Of a DNA stretch of 64,000 nucleotides, positions 50,094 through 57,914 are shown piece after piece (positions within the stretch are counted from its first letter, which is position 1; each line of letters opens with the position of its first letter). The notes beneath the pieces were generated by a model. It searched no databases and had not been told where the DNA came from. It saw nothing but the letters and a program-made list of their open reading frames with translations. The position numbers and the translations under genes are program-made. Source of the DNA: Selenomonas sp. F0473 (GTDB lineage Bacteria > Bacillota > Negativicutes > Selenomonadales > Selenomonadaceae); NCBI RefSeq assembly GCF_000315545.1, contig NZ_JH992902.1:35280-99279 (forward strand), read 5' to 3'.

Positions 50094-51442
50094 CAGTCGT
50101 CTCCAAAATAAGACAGCGCCTTTTGGGCAAAACTTTTCAGCACAAAGAGGATCACACGGTCGCCCGGCAGCAGTTCCGTCGTGCCGTTCGGGATCGCGGC
50201 CTCCTCATTGCGCACGTAAGCGCAGACGAGACATTCGCGCGGGAGTTTTGCGTTCATGAGCTGCTTGCCCGCGACGGGCGCGCCGGGACTGACGATCACT
50301 TCGAGCGCTTCCGCGCGCGCTCCCTCGAGCAGGGTCACGCGCGCCACGTCGCCGCCGCGCGCGTAGGCGAGCACCTCGCTCGCGGAGAGCAGGCGCGCCG
50401 AGAGCGCGATGTTGACGCCGACCTTTTCCATGAGGTCGATGTATTCGTTGCGGTCGACGCGTACGACCGTCTTGATCCGATTGTCCGACAGATGGCGCGC
50501 GAGCAGCGCGAGCATGAGGTTCAGCTTGTCGTCCTCCGTGAGACAGACGATGGCGTCCGCTTCGGCGACCCCTTCCTCCGTGAGGAGATCCATGTCCGTA
50601 CCGTCTCCGCAGATCGCAAGCCCCGTGGTCAGTTTCTCGGCGAGCATTTCGCAGCGTTCGCGGCTGCGGTCGATGACTTTGACCTGCACGCCCTGCTGTT
50701 CCAGCATAACGGCGAGCGCGCGCCCCGTGCGTCCCGCGCCGATGATGGCGACGCGTTTCAGTTTGTGCGTATCGCTCTGCACGAGACTTTGGCTGAACTG
50801 CTCGATCTTGTCCGGCAGTCCGATGAAGTAGGCGTTGTCGCCCGGGAGGAACACGTCGTCGCCGTGCGGGATGATCATGCGGTGATCGCGGAATATGAGG
50901 CCCGCGAGCACGCCGGGCGGCAGCTTCAGAGACTTCAGCGGGGTGCGCGCGATGGCAGATTTGCGGCGAATGCGCGTCTCGAAAAGACGCACCTTCCCCT
51001 GTCCGAAATCCTCCACATTGAGCGCGGCGGGCGTCATGAGGATGCGGTTGATCTCGCGCGCGGTAATGAGCTCCGGATTGAGGGCGAGATCGATGTCGAA
51101 GTTTTCTTTGAGATAGGTGCTTGCCTCCACTGTGAAATTCATATCGCGGATGCGGGCGATCGTATGGGCGATCCCGTGCTTTTTGGCGAGAATACAGGCG
51201 ACCATATTCACCTCGTCGCTCTCCGTCACGGCGATGAGGATGTCCGCACTGGCGATGTCCGGGTCGTTCATCGTGAGCGGGCTCGCGATATTCGCCGCAA
51301 CGGTCAATACGTCGAGGGTCGCCTTCGCCGCCTCGAGCTGGCTCTCCTCGCCGTCCACGACGACGACGTCCATCCCCTCTTCGGAGAGCAGGGACGCAAT
51401 GCTGTACCCCAGCCTCCCCGCACCTGCAACAACGATACGCAA
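50093..51442 (-). CDS. trkA: Trk potassium uptake regulatory protein TrkA
   Basis: A cytoplasmic gating ring subunit that binds NAD(H)/ATP. The 449 residues hold two RCK units: the first starts MRIVVAGAGRLGYSIASLLS, the second RVAIIGAGRTGRALAVML near residue 228, each followed by a TrkA_C region. The start is TTG at 51440-51442 with GGGAGGA upstream on the minus strand. It is first in the potassium operon, with its own promoter, divergent from rpsF. Confidence 0.95.
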   Translation of the reverse strand: MRIVVAGAGRLGYSIASLLSEEGMDVVVVDGEESQLEAAKATLDVLTVAANIASPLTMNDPDIASADILIAVTESDEVNMVACILAKKHGIAHTIARIRDMNFTVEASTYLKENFDIDLALNPELITAREINRILMTPAALNVEDFGQGKVRLFETRIRRKSAIARTPLKSLKLPPGVLAGLIFRDHRMIIPHGDDVFLPGDNAYFIGLPDKIEQFSQSLVQSDTHKLKRVAIIGAGRTGRALAVMLEQQGVQVKVIDRSRERCEMLAEKLTTGLAICGDGTDMDLLTEEGVAEADAIVCLTEDDKLNLMLALLARHLSDNRIKTVVRVDRNEYIDLMEKVGVNIALSARLLSASEVLAYARGGDVARVTLLEGARAEALEVIVSPGAPVAGKQLMNAKLPRECLVCAYVRNEEAAIPNGTTELLPGDRVILFVLKSFAQKALSYFGDD

Positions 51443-51481
51443 AACGATTTCCTCCCGTCGGCACTGTCAAATGATATAAGA

Positions 51482-51509
51482 AGTATACCATAATTTTCGC
51501 CCAATTCAA
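51482..51509 (-). promoter_or_regulatory. Promoter of the trkA operon
   Basis: On the minus strand TTGAAT (51504-51509), a 16-bp spacer ending TGG, and TATACT (51482-51487). The extended TG strengthens it. Confidence 0.75.
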
Positions 51510-51559
51510 ACGCACATTGTTATTTGCGGGAGGAACGGAGAAAAATTACGCGGGGAATC

Positions 51560-51588
51560 TTGCGCAGGGCGTGCAAACATGTTATACT
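51560..51588 (+). promoter_or_regulatory. Promoter of rpsF-ssb-rpsR
   Basis: TTGCGC (51560-51565), a 17-bp spacer and TATACT (51583-51588). Confidence 0.75.
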
Positions 51589-51672
51589 AACACACGTCGC
51601 GGTCGCGTCTTTCGTGCGCGCTCGCGCGGAAATTTCTCTGCCGCCGCATGCCGCGGCGGCCACAGACCAAAG
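51589..51672 (+). promoter_or_regulatory. rpsF leader, probable S6:S18 autoregulatory structure
   Basis: The ~90-nt leader is GC-rich and contains GCCGCCGC (51640-51647) pairing with GCGGCGGC (51653-51660), with CCG triplets near the loop and a following CACAGACC. Leaders bound by the S6:S18 complex at a bulged or looped CCG are widespread before rpsF. The assignment rests on position and CCG-bearing hairpin, not on a full covariance match. Confidence 0.5.
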
Positions 51673-51685
51673 AGGAGGTGATTTC

Positions 51686-51994
51686 GTGAGAATGTACGAA
51701 GTCATATTTATCGTGAAGCCGATGGAGGAAGAGGCGACCAATGCCGTCATCGAGAAGTTCACGAAGCTCATTCAGGCAAACGGCGGTACGATTGAGAAAG
51801 AGGACCGCTGGGGCAAGAAGCGCCTCGCCTATGAGATCAATGACCACAGCGAAGGATACTATGTTCTGCTGTATGTGAACGCAGAGCCCGCCTGTGTCGC
51901 CGAGTGCGACCGCGTGATGAAGATCACCGACGATCTCTTAAAGCACATGATCGTCCGTGCGGAAAACGGCGTTCCGGAATCTGACAAAGAGTAA
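51686..51994 (+). CDS. rpsF: 30S ribosomal protein S6
   Basis: S6 of the small subunit platform, 102 residues, partner of S18. MRMYEVIFIVKPMEEEATN is the conserved start, RWGKKRLAYEINDHSEGYYV the core. The frame is open from 51524, but GTG 51686 has GAGGAGGTG 5-6 nt upstream and gives the standard M-R-x-YE start; ATG 51692 is a shorter alternative. It heads the rpsF-ssb-rpsR operon. Confidence 0.96.
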   Translation: MRMYEVIFIVKPMEEEATNAVIEKFTKLIQANGGTIEKEDRWGKKRLAYEINDHSEGYYVLLYVNAEPACVAECDRVMKITDDLLKHMIVRAENGVPESDKE

Positions 51995-52030
51995 ACAATC
52001 ATCCCATCGACATGCGGGAGAGAACAACCG

Positions 52031-52474
52031 ATGAACAGAGTCATACTGATCGGGCGCCTCACGCGCGACCCCGATATACGCTACACACAGAGCGGCAAGG
52101 CTTTCTGCCGCTTCACCGTCGCCGTTGACCGCCGCTTTTCGCGCGCGGCGCAGCAGGAAGGACAGCAGACGGCGGATTTTATCCCCGTCACCTGCTGGGA
52201 AAAGCTGGCCGAAATCTGCGGCAACAACCTCACGAAGGGGCGCCGCATCGGCGTCGAGGGGCGCATTCAGGTGCGCAGCTACGACGGCAATGACGGCCAG
52301 CGCAAATACGCGACGGACGTCGTGGCGGACAATGTGGAGTTCCTCGATTCGAAGAATGCCGGCGGCGCGGGCGGCTATGATGCCCCCGGCGGCTCCGGTC
52401 CTGCGCCCGCCGCGGGCGGCGCCGCACCCGACATGATGGGACCCGTGATTCCGGACGACGACATTCCATTCTGA
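52031..52474 (+). CDS. ssb: Single-stranded DNA-binding protein
   Basis: Coats single-stranded DNA during replication and repair. The 147-residue protein has the OB fold (MNRVILIGRLTRDPDIRYTQ, AFCRFTVAVDRRF, FIPVTCWEKLAEICGNNLTK), a Gly/Pro/Ala-rich linker and the C-terminal acidic tip DDDIPF that docks partner proteins such as PriA. It sits between rpsF and rpsR, the common arrangement. Confidence 0.97.
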   Translation: MNRVILIGRLTRDPDIRYTQSGKAFCRFTVAVDRRFSRAAQQEGQQTADFIPVTCWEKLAEICGNNLTKGRRIGVEGRIQVRSYDGNDGQRKYATDVVADNVEFLDSKNAGGAGGYDAPGGSGPAPAAGGAAPDMMGPVIPDDDIPF

Positions 52475-52520
52475 GCGCCGATACGCCCGGAACACCCCGT
52501 GACAAGGAGGGACAAATACA

Positions 52521-52754
52521 ATGATGAAACGAGATCGGGGCCGCAAGCCCCGTCGAAAGGTCTGCTCGTTCTGCGTGGATAAAGTAGATCATATCGATTA
52601 CAAGGATGCCGCGAAACTCCGCCGCTTCACGACGGAACGCGGAAAGATTCTTCCGCGCCGCATTTCCGGCAACTGCGCCAAACATCAAAGACAGGTTACG
52701 CTTGCCATCAAGCGCGCCCGTAATATCGCACTTCTTCCGTTTACCGCGGAATAA
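52521..52754 (+). CDS. rpsR: 30S ribosomal protein S18 (zinc-type)
   Basis: S18 of 77 residues. It is the C+ form: C15 and C18 (KVCSFCVDK) with C52 and H55 (NCAKH) can bind zinc. The core [20 protein letters not shown] is conserved. ATG 52521 follows GGAGGGA. It ends the operon, and a strong terminator follows. Confidence 0.97.
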   Translation: MMKRDRGRKPRRKVCSFCVDKVDHIDYKDAAKLRRFTTERGKILPRRISGNCAKHQRQVTLAIKRARNIALLPFTAE

Positions 52755-52783
52755 GGGAGACACAAAGAATCAGAGATTCTTTC

Positions 52784-52816
52784 AGCGTCGCACCTTCACA
52801 GGTGCGGCGCTTTTTA
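52784..52816 (+). terminator. Terminator after rpsR
   Basis: AGCGTCGCACCT (52784-52795) pairs with AGGTGCGGCGCT (52800-52811), one G-U, TCAC loop, then five T residues. A smaller perfect hairpin (AAAGAATC/GATTCTTT) lies just before it. Confidence 0.9.
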
Positions 52817-52849
52817 AATAGAGTGAGAGGGAAAGAAAGGAGCGATTGT

Positions 52850-54032
52850 ATGGATCCGAAGAAAAAGGCCAAACGGGTCGGCATCGCATTTATCGTACTG
52901 TTTATCGTCGCCGGGATTGTCCTCATGTATACGGGGAACGATGCCGTGGTGCTCGCAACGCGGCAGAAAGAGGGCATCCTCACGGCGGAGCAGGTGAAGA
53001 TCGCATTCGACTCTGTCGGCGGGCGGCTCGTGCGGGAAGCCGTGCAGGAAGGGGATGAGGTCAAGGCGGGCGATATCATCATGGAGATCGATCCGACGGA
53101 TAACGCGCTTGCCCTTGCGCGCGTCGAGGCACAGCTTGCGCAGATCGAGGCGCAGATCGCGGGATCGCGCGCCTCGATGGGAATTTCGATGCAGCAGGTC
53201 GGAACGAACGAGACGCAGAGCTTCCGGTAGATTGATCAACAGCGCGCGGCGCTCCAGTCCGTGCGCGCAACGGAGGCGAACAGCGCGCGCGACTATGAGC
53301 GTATGGCTGCTCTCTTTGCCGAGGGGGCGGTCTCGAAGGAGGCGCTCGACAACGCCGAGATGCGCCTGTCCGTCGCGCGCGCCGCGACCCGCCGCGAGGA
53401 AGAGGGGCTCGCGCAGCTCCTCGGCGGTGCAGCGGATACGGGCAGCACCGATACGATCGCGCTGCCGACGATCGATCAGGCGCGGCAGCGTGCCGCCAAT
53501 ATGGCGAACGATGTCGCGGCGCTTGAGGCGCAGCGCGATGCGCTCCTCGTGCAGAAACGCGAACTGGAGGTGGCGCGCGACCGCCTCGTCCTGCGCGCGC
53601 CGGAGGATGGGAAGATTCTCAAAATCCTTGCGAAAAAAGGAGAAATGATCGCGCCGTCCGCGCCCGTAGTACTGCTCGAGAGCAAGCGCGGCTACTACGA
53701 CATTTATGTCAGCGAACGGCAGGTGGGCGGCGTCAAGGAGGGCAGCCGTATCACCGGACATACGGTTGCGGGGGCGCGCACCGATGCGAAACTACCATCA
53801 ACAAATACAAAATCCGTGTATCACCGGACATACGGTTGCGGGGGCGCGCACCGTCCCGGGGACGGTGCGGCTCGTCACGGAGGCCCCCGGATTTGCCGAT
53901 CTCAAGATGACGCGTGAGAAGAGCCAGGCGGACCTCTCGGCGTTCCAGATCCGCATCTATATCGACCCGACCGACGGGATCATCCCGGGGATGACGATTG
54001 GGGTGAACGATCGTGAATTCACTCAGAGCTGA
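52850..54032 (+). pseudogene. HlyD/EmrA-type membrane-fusion protein, broken by a nonsense codon and a frameshift
   Basis: The reading frame starts at ATG 52850 (AGAAAGGA upstream) with a membrane anchor (VGIAFIVLFIVAGIVLMY) and the first half of a biotinyl-lipoyl-like hairpin (VGGRLVREAVQEGDEVKAGD). TAG at 53228-53230 interrupts it in frame; the same frame then continues with the coiled-coil hairpin (ARDYERMAALFAEGAVSKEA) and second lipoyl half (LVLRAPEDGKILKILAKKGE). Near 53784-53817 a 70-bp insertion with a 36-bp duplication shifts the frame by +1; the true C-terminus continues in another frame to 54032 (ITGHTVAGARTVPGTVRLVT). Removing 70 bp restores the frame exactly. Its permease partner overlaps by 20 nt and is intact. 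Confidence 0.88.
53748..53853 (+). repeat. 36-bp direct repeat, 70-bp period
   Basis: The segment starting GTATCACCGGACATACGG is present at 53748-53783 and again, identical over 36 bp, at 53818-53853. The 34 bp between the copies (53784-53817) is more AT-rich than the flanks and has no counterpart in the gene. The 70-bp period is not a multiple of three and frameshifts the HlyD-like gene. Confidence 0.93.
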
Positions 54033-55185
54033 GCTGAAATATCTCTTTTCGGGACAGGGGATGCCCTATGAAAAGGTCAGCATCATGGTCGCGATGGTCA
54101 TATCGGTCGTCCTGTGCGTCATGCTGGGCGGAAATTTTTCCAAGGACGCTCCGGTCGTCGTCGTCGATCTCGACAACTCGGCCTATACGCGCGAACTCAC
54201 GAACCGTATCGATGCCTCCGAATACATGAAGGTCGCGGCCGTCGTCAATACGCCAGCGGATCCGCGTTCCTTCCTCTATCGGGACCGGGCGGTCGCCGTC
54301 GTTTATTTCCCCGCGGGGATCGAAAAGGACCGGTATACGGGCGTGGAGAACCGCATCGGTATTTTTTACGATAATACGAACGTTGCGCAGACCGCAGAGA
54401 TCAAAGAGGCGATGAACGAGCTTATCGCGCTCGACAACGCGGCCGCCGGCGGAGATCCGGGCAGTACGAACGACACGATTGCCGGAGGCATCCGCCTCGC
54501 GGACCGCAATCTGTTCAATCCGAACGCTTCTACGAGCAACGGCATGACGCTCGGATTTCTGTTCTTCTTCGGCTCGATGTTTTACACCTTTGCCACGATC
54601 GGTATGGTCCCGCGCCTGCGGCTCAGCGGCGAACTCGATGCGGTCCTGCGTGCGGGGACGCCGTGGGATATCATCGTGCGGACGCTGCCTTACGGCGGAC
54701 TCCTCATCGTCTCGTGGTGCGTCGGCATGGCGGTGCTGCGCGTCTGGGGCGATCTCATCTTTGCGGGGCATCTCGCGAACTTCGTCTTTGTGCAGATCTT
54801 CTATGTGTTCGTCCTCGGCATGGTGACGACGCTCACGGGCTGGACGGCGGCCAACCCGGGCATCGCGGCGAGCCGCATGATCCTCATCATCCCGGGCGGG
54901 TTCATCTTCGGCGGTCCCACGGGTCCGCTCACACATTTTGCCGATTGGGTCGTCGGTTTTTCCCATATATGGCCGCTCACGTGGGAGTTCCACTTCACGC
55001 GGGACATCATCACGCGCGGGGCGGATTTCATGAACTATGCCGCGACCTTCGGCGCCTTCCTCATCTACATTGCCGTCATCGGTATTCTCTACACACTGCG
55101 CTTCTATCGTGCAAAGAAGGAGCTGCTCGCGCGCGATGCCGAGGAGCATGCGCGCGCCGGAGCAAGGCTTACGGCGGAAAGCTAA
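54013..55185 (+). CDS. ABC-2 type permease (YhhJ/YbhR-like)
   Basis: A 390-residue membrane protein with an N-terminal transmembrane segment (VSIMVAMVISVVLCVMLG), a large extracytoplasmic domain (about 45-170) and five or so C-terminal membrane segments (GMTLGFLFFFGSMFYTFATI onward). This layout belongs to ABC-2 exporters that pair with HlyD-type adaptors. No ATPase gene is adjacent, so either it works with a distant one or the system is dead along with the adaptor. GTG 54013 lies inside the end of the HlyD-like frame. Confidence 0.85.
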   Translation: MNSLRAELKYLFSGQGMPYEKVSIMVAMVISVVLCVMLGGNFSKDAPVVVVDLDNSAYTRELTNRIDASEYMKVAAVVNTPADPRSFLYRDRAVAVVYFPAGIEKDRYTGVENRIGIFYDNTNVAQTAEIKEAMNELIALDNAAAGGDPGSTNDTIAGGIRLADRNLFNPNASTSNGMTLGFLFFFGSMFYTFATIGMVPRLRLSGELDAVLRAGTPWDIIVRTLPYGGLLIVSWCVGMAVLRVWGDLIFAGHLANFVFVQIFYVFVLGMVTTLTGWTAANPGIAASRMILIIPGGFIFGGPTGPLTHFADWVVGFSHIWPLTWEFHFTRDIITRGADFMNYAATFGAFLIYIAVIGILYTLRFYRAKKELLARDAEEHARAGARLTAES

Positions 55186-55199
55186 AGGAGGCGTTCACG

Positions 55200-55679
55200 A
55201 TGGATATGACATCTCTGATTGCGGAGATTGGAAGCCGACCGGCGCATGAGATATCGTGCAGGCGCATCCTCGTGCCCGTCGACGGTTCGCACGCGTCGAT
55301 GCACGCCGCCGGCTGGGCGATCGAATTGGCGCGAGTTGCGGAGGCGGAGCTGACGGTACTCATGGTCGTCGACTACGACGCGCATGTCTCGGCGCTGGAG
55401 CAGGTCAGTACGAGCGGCTACATGCCCGCGGAGCTAAAGATTTCGGCCTATCGTCTCCTCGCGGAGCTGATGCACGAGATTCCGCGGAGCATACGCGCGC
55501 ATCCGCGCGTCGAGGAGGGCAATCCCGGCGAAATGATCGTCGCGGTCGCGGCCGAAGAGGAAAGCAACCTCATCGTTATGGGCATGCGCGGCTTCGGTAC
55601 CTTTGAGCGGCTCGCGTTCGGCAGCGTGTCGTCGTACGTCAGCAAGCATGCACAATGTGCCGTATTGCTGAGCAAATAA
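55200..55679 (+). CDS. Universal stress protein, UspA family
   Basis: A 159-residue alpha/beta protein of the Usp family. RRILVPVDGSHASMHAAGWA opens the fold and the ATP-binding motif is GMRGFGTFERLAFGSVSS, fitting G-x2-G-x9-G-S/T, so it probably binds ATP. About 20 extra N-terminal residues precede the domain. ATG 55200 has AAAGGAGG 8 nt upstream; the frame is open far upstream as a shadow of the permease gene. Confidence 0.9.
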   Translation: MDMTSLIAEIGSRPAHEISCRRILVPVDGSHASMHAAGWAIELARVAEAELTVLMVVDYDAHVSALEQVSTSGYMPAELKISAYRLLAELMHEIPRSIRAHPRVEEGNPGEMIVAVAAEEESNLIVMGMRGFGTFERLAFGSVSSYVSKHAQCAVLLSK

Positions 55680-55776
55680 CTTCTAATGAACAGTTTACAT
55701 GTTCTTAAATGATATCCAAGGGAATTGCGGTAGAGTAACAATGTCCATGAATCATCCGTAAAGGAGAGTGGGGAAC

Positions 55777-56106
55777 ATGAAGAAAAAGACAAATCGTTAT
55801 TTTGCAGCCGCCCTTGCGGCGGCGATGGGGCTTGGTATTATGGCCTCGTCTGTCGGCACCGTCGAGGCGGCGCGCGGGGACCGTCCGCCCGCATATGAGA
55901 ACGGCACGTCGAACGAGTTCAGTTTCCGCATGCGGGAAGAGGACCGCGTCCACGAGCAGAATATGCGGAAGATCCGCTTTGAGTTCCGCCGCGACGGCGA
56001 TCAGGGCAAGTATCAGCGCGCCGTGCGCGAGGAACAGAAACGCCACGATCAGGTCGTGAACAAAATTATGCGGGACTATAAGAACAATAAGCCGTGGCAT
56101 CGTTAA
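55777..56106 (+). CDS. Small secreted basic protein
   Basis: A 109-residue protein with a signal peptide (FAAALAAAMGLGIMASSVGT then VEA|A) and a highly charged, helical mature part with many Arg/Lys and Glu (FSFRMREEDRVHEQNMRKIR and QRAVREEQKRHDQVVNKIMR). It is probably periplasmic. I recognise no family. ATG 55777 follows AAGGAGAG; a GTG at 55768 is too close to that site. It is a single-gene unit with its own terminator. Confidence 0.7.
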   Translation: MKKKTNRYFAAALAAAMGLGIMASSVGTVEAARGDRPPAYENGTSNEFSFRMREEDRVHEQNMRKIRFEFRRDGDQGKYQRAVREEQKRHDQVVNKIMRDYKNNKPWHR

Positions 56107-56139
56107 CGACGAAGCGCGGGGACAGCGGCATCCTCTTTG

Positions 56140-56174
56140 ATAAGACTTTCCGGTCGGAAGGTCTTATTTTTTTG
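56140..56174 (+). terminator. Intrinsic terminator
   Basis: ATAAGACTTTCC (56140-56151) and GGAAGGTCTTAT (56156-56167) form a 12-bp stem with one G-U, a GGTC loop and seven T residues. Confidence 0.92.
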
Positions 56175-56318
56175 TTCGTATACGGCGGGACCGTTTTTTA
56201 TTTGTAATTTCATGCAGGTGTTTTGAAATGAAAGAAGAATTTTATGGGATGAGAGCAAATATATGCGGCTCTCGCCTAGTTTGGCAGAGATTCGCGTGAA
56301 TGTTAAGGAGTGACGTCT

Positions 56319-57824
56319 ATGATGAGCAGAAAGAGCATGAGGGGAATACTCGCCGCGATGGTATGCGCAGCTGTGATGTGCATGGGGGCTGCGATACCGC
56401 CGGCAGAAGCCGCTCGTATGAGCGATATGGTGGACAGCGTCAGTATTATGCTGGATATTGACGAGACGCAGGTACCGTCGGAGCACCCGCTCGCGCGTGT
56501 GCGCATCGGCAAGAAGTGGGGCGCGGTCGATGCGCGCGGCGAAGTCGTCATCCCCGCAGAGTACGATGAGATTCTCCCCAGCAGCGAGGGGCGCTTTCTC
56601 TCCGTCCGCAAGGGGAAACTGCGCGGCGTATTCGACCGCAGCGGAAAGACAGTCGTTCCGGTCATGTATCAAAGTATCGATCCGTACCACGAGGGGCATT
56701 TTGTTGTGAAAGACGCCAAGGGGAAATACGGCGCTTATGATGAGAACGGCAAGGTTACCGTTTCCATAGAAAACCGCGATATGGTTCCCTATACCAATGG
56801 ACTTGCCGCTGTCCAGCGCAATGACAGAAAGTGGGTTTACTACCGTTTGGACGGCACATTGCTGAACGATAAGACATATACATGGGCGGGGGTATTCGCA
56901 GAGGAGATTGCCCCCGTACAGAACCCAAAGAAGCGGATTGGCTTTATCGACACATCGGGCAATGAGGTCGTTCCCTATGAGTATGAGGCGGCATTTCCCT
57001 GTCGGGAAGGTCTGATTGCCGTGCAGCAAAACGGAAAATGGGGGTTCATTGATAAGTCCGGCACAATGGTGGTAGCGCCGCAGTTCAAAGAGGTTGCGGG
57101 AGGTTTTAGCGAAGGTCTTGCGGGGGTCAAAGATGGTCAGGGATGGGGCTATATCGATCGAACGGGGACGAAACTCTTCCGCGCGGACTATGATTATGTG
57201 CTGCCGTTCAAAGACGGCATTGCAGAGGTGCGCCGCCGCGTCCACACGGTCAATCCGCTCCTCGGCGCGCTGGCAGGAGCGCTTGTGCTCGGAACCGGCT
57301 ACTATGGCGGCGAAAATATCATGGATGAGCACACGAAGCGCGGCTATATCGATCGTACGGGCAAGGAGATTGTCTCGACAAAGAACAACTTTACCGATGT
57401 GTATGAAAACGGTCTTGCGCGCGTCTCGGTAAAGGAGCGTTGGGGCGTTGTCGATAAACGGGGCGATTATGTCATAGAGCCAAAGTATGAGGAGATGAAA
57501 AACTTCACGGAAGGACTGGCCGCGGTCAAGGCGGGCGGCGTCTGGGGCTATGTGAATATGCAGGGCGTCGTCAGCATCATGGCAAAATACGATGAGGCGA
57601 ACGAGTTCCATGAGGGCGTCGCTTCTGTTCGTAAAGGAGAGATATGGCGCGTGATTGATACGAGCGGCATCTCGGCGTTCCGGCTTCCGGCGGGCGTCAC
57701 AGGGCTCGGTTCGTTCTCCGACGGCTTGATGCCGGTCAAGATCGGTGAGAAGTGGGGCTATATGGATCATCAGGGGACGATCGTCGTCACGCCGCAGTAC
57801 GACGAGGCATGGTCGTTCAGATGA
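56319..57824 (+). CDS. Secreted WG-repeat protein
   Basis: A 501-residue protein with a signal peptide (MVCAAVMCMGAAIPPAEA|A) and about twelve WG-type repeats of ~35-40 residues, each with a KWG(F/Y)ID-x-x-G core (for example QNGKWGFIDKSG, QGWGYIDRTG, EKWGYMDHQG). WG repeats form beta-propeller- or solenoid-like surfaces for binding. Between repeats 7 and 8 (about residues 305-335) there is a glycine/alanine-rich hydrophobic insertion, NPLLGALAGALVLGTGYYGG. The ligand is unknown. ATG 56319 is 8 nt after TAAGGAG; ATG 56322 is equally possible. Confidence 0.85.
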   Translation: MMSRKSMRGILAAMVCAAVMCMGAAIPPAEAARMSDMVDSVSIMLDIDETQVPSEHPLARVRIGKKWGAVDARGEVVIPAEYDEILPSSEGRFLSVRKGKLRGVFDRSGKTVVPVMYQSIDPYHEGHFVVKDAKGKYGAYDENGKVTVSIENRDMVPYTNGLAAVQRNDRKWVYYRLDGTLLNDKTYTWAGVFAEEIAPVQNPKKRIGFIDTSGNEVVPYEYEAAFPCREGLIAVQQNGKWGFIDKSGTMVVAPQFKEVAGGFSEGLAGVKDGQGWGYIDRTGTKLFRADYDYVLPFKDGIAEVRRRVHTVNPLLGALAGALVLGTGYYGGENIMDEHTKRGYIDRTGKEIVSTKNNFTDVYENGLARVSVKERWGVVDKRGDYVIEPKYEEMKNFTEGLAAVKAGGVWGYVNMQGVVSIMAKYDEANEFHEGVASVRKGEIWRVIDTSGISAFRLPAGVTGLGSFSDGLMPVKIGEKWGYMDHQGTIVVTPQYDEAWSFR

Positions 57825-57846
57825 TGCGGTAGGTTATTTGCTCATC

Positions 57847-57898
57847 AAAAGAGGGCTGTCGCACCGGCACTAAAAATGCCGGCACGACAGCCCTTTTG
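57847..57898. terminator. Bidirectional terminator
   Basis: A long stem (AAAAGAGGGCTGTCGCACCGGCA against TGCCGGCACGACAGCCCTTTT, with a small bulge and mismatches) separates the convergent WG-repeat gene and the minus-strand importer operon and has T-rich tails on both strands. Confidence 0.85.
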
Positions 57899-57914
57899 CT
57901 GTGCGTATATTTAT

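Noticed and set aside
53228-53230. Recoding of the TAG codon (readthrough or special amino acid) in the HlyD-like gene
   Set aside because: A second, independent frameshifting lesion in the same gene makes pseudogenisation the simpler explanation.
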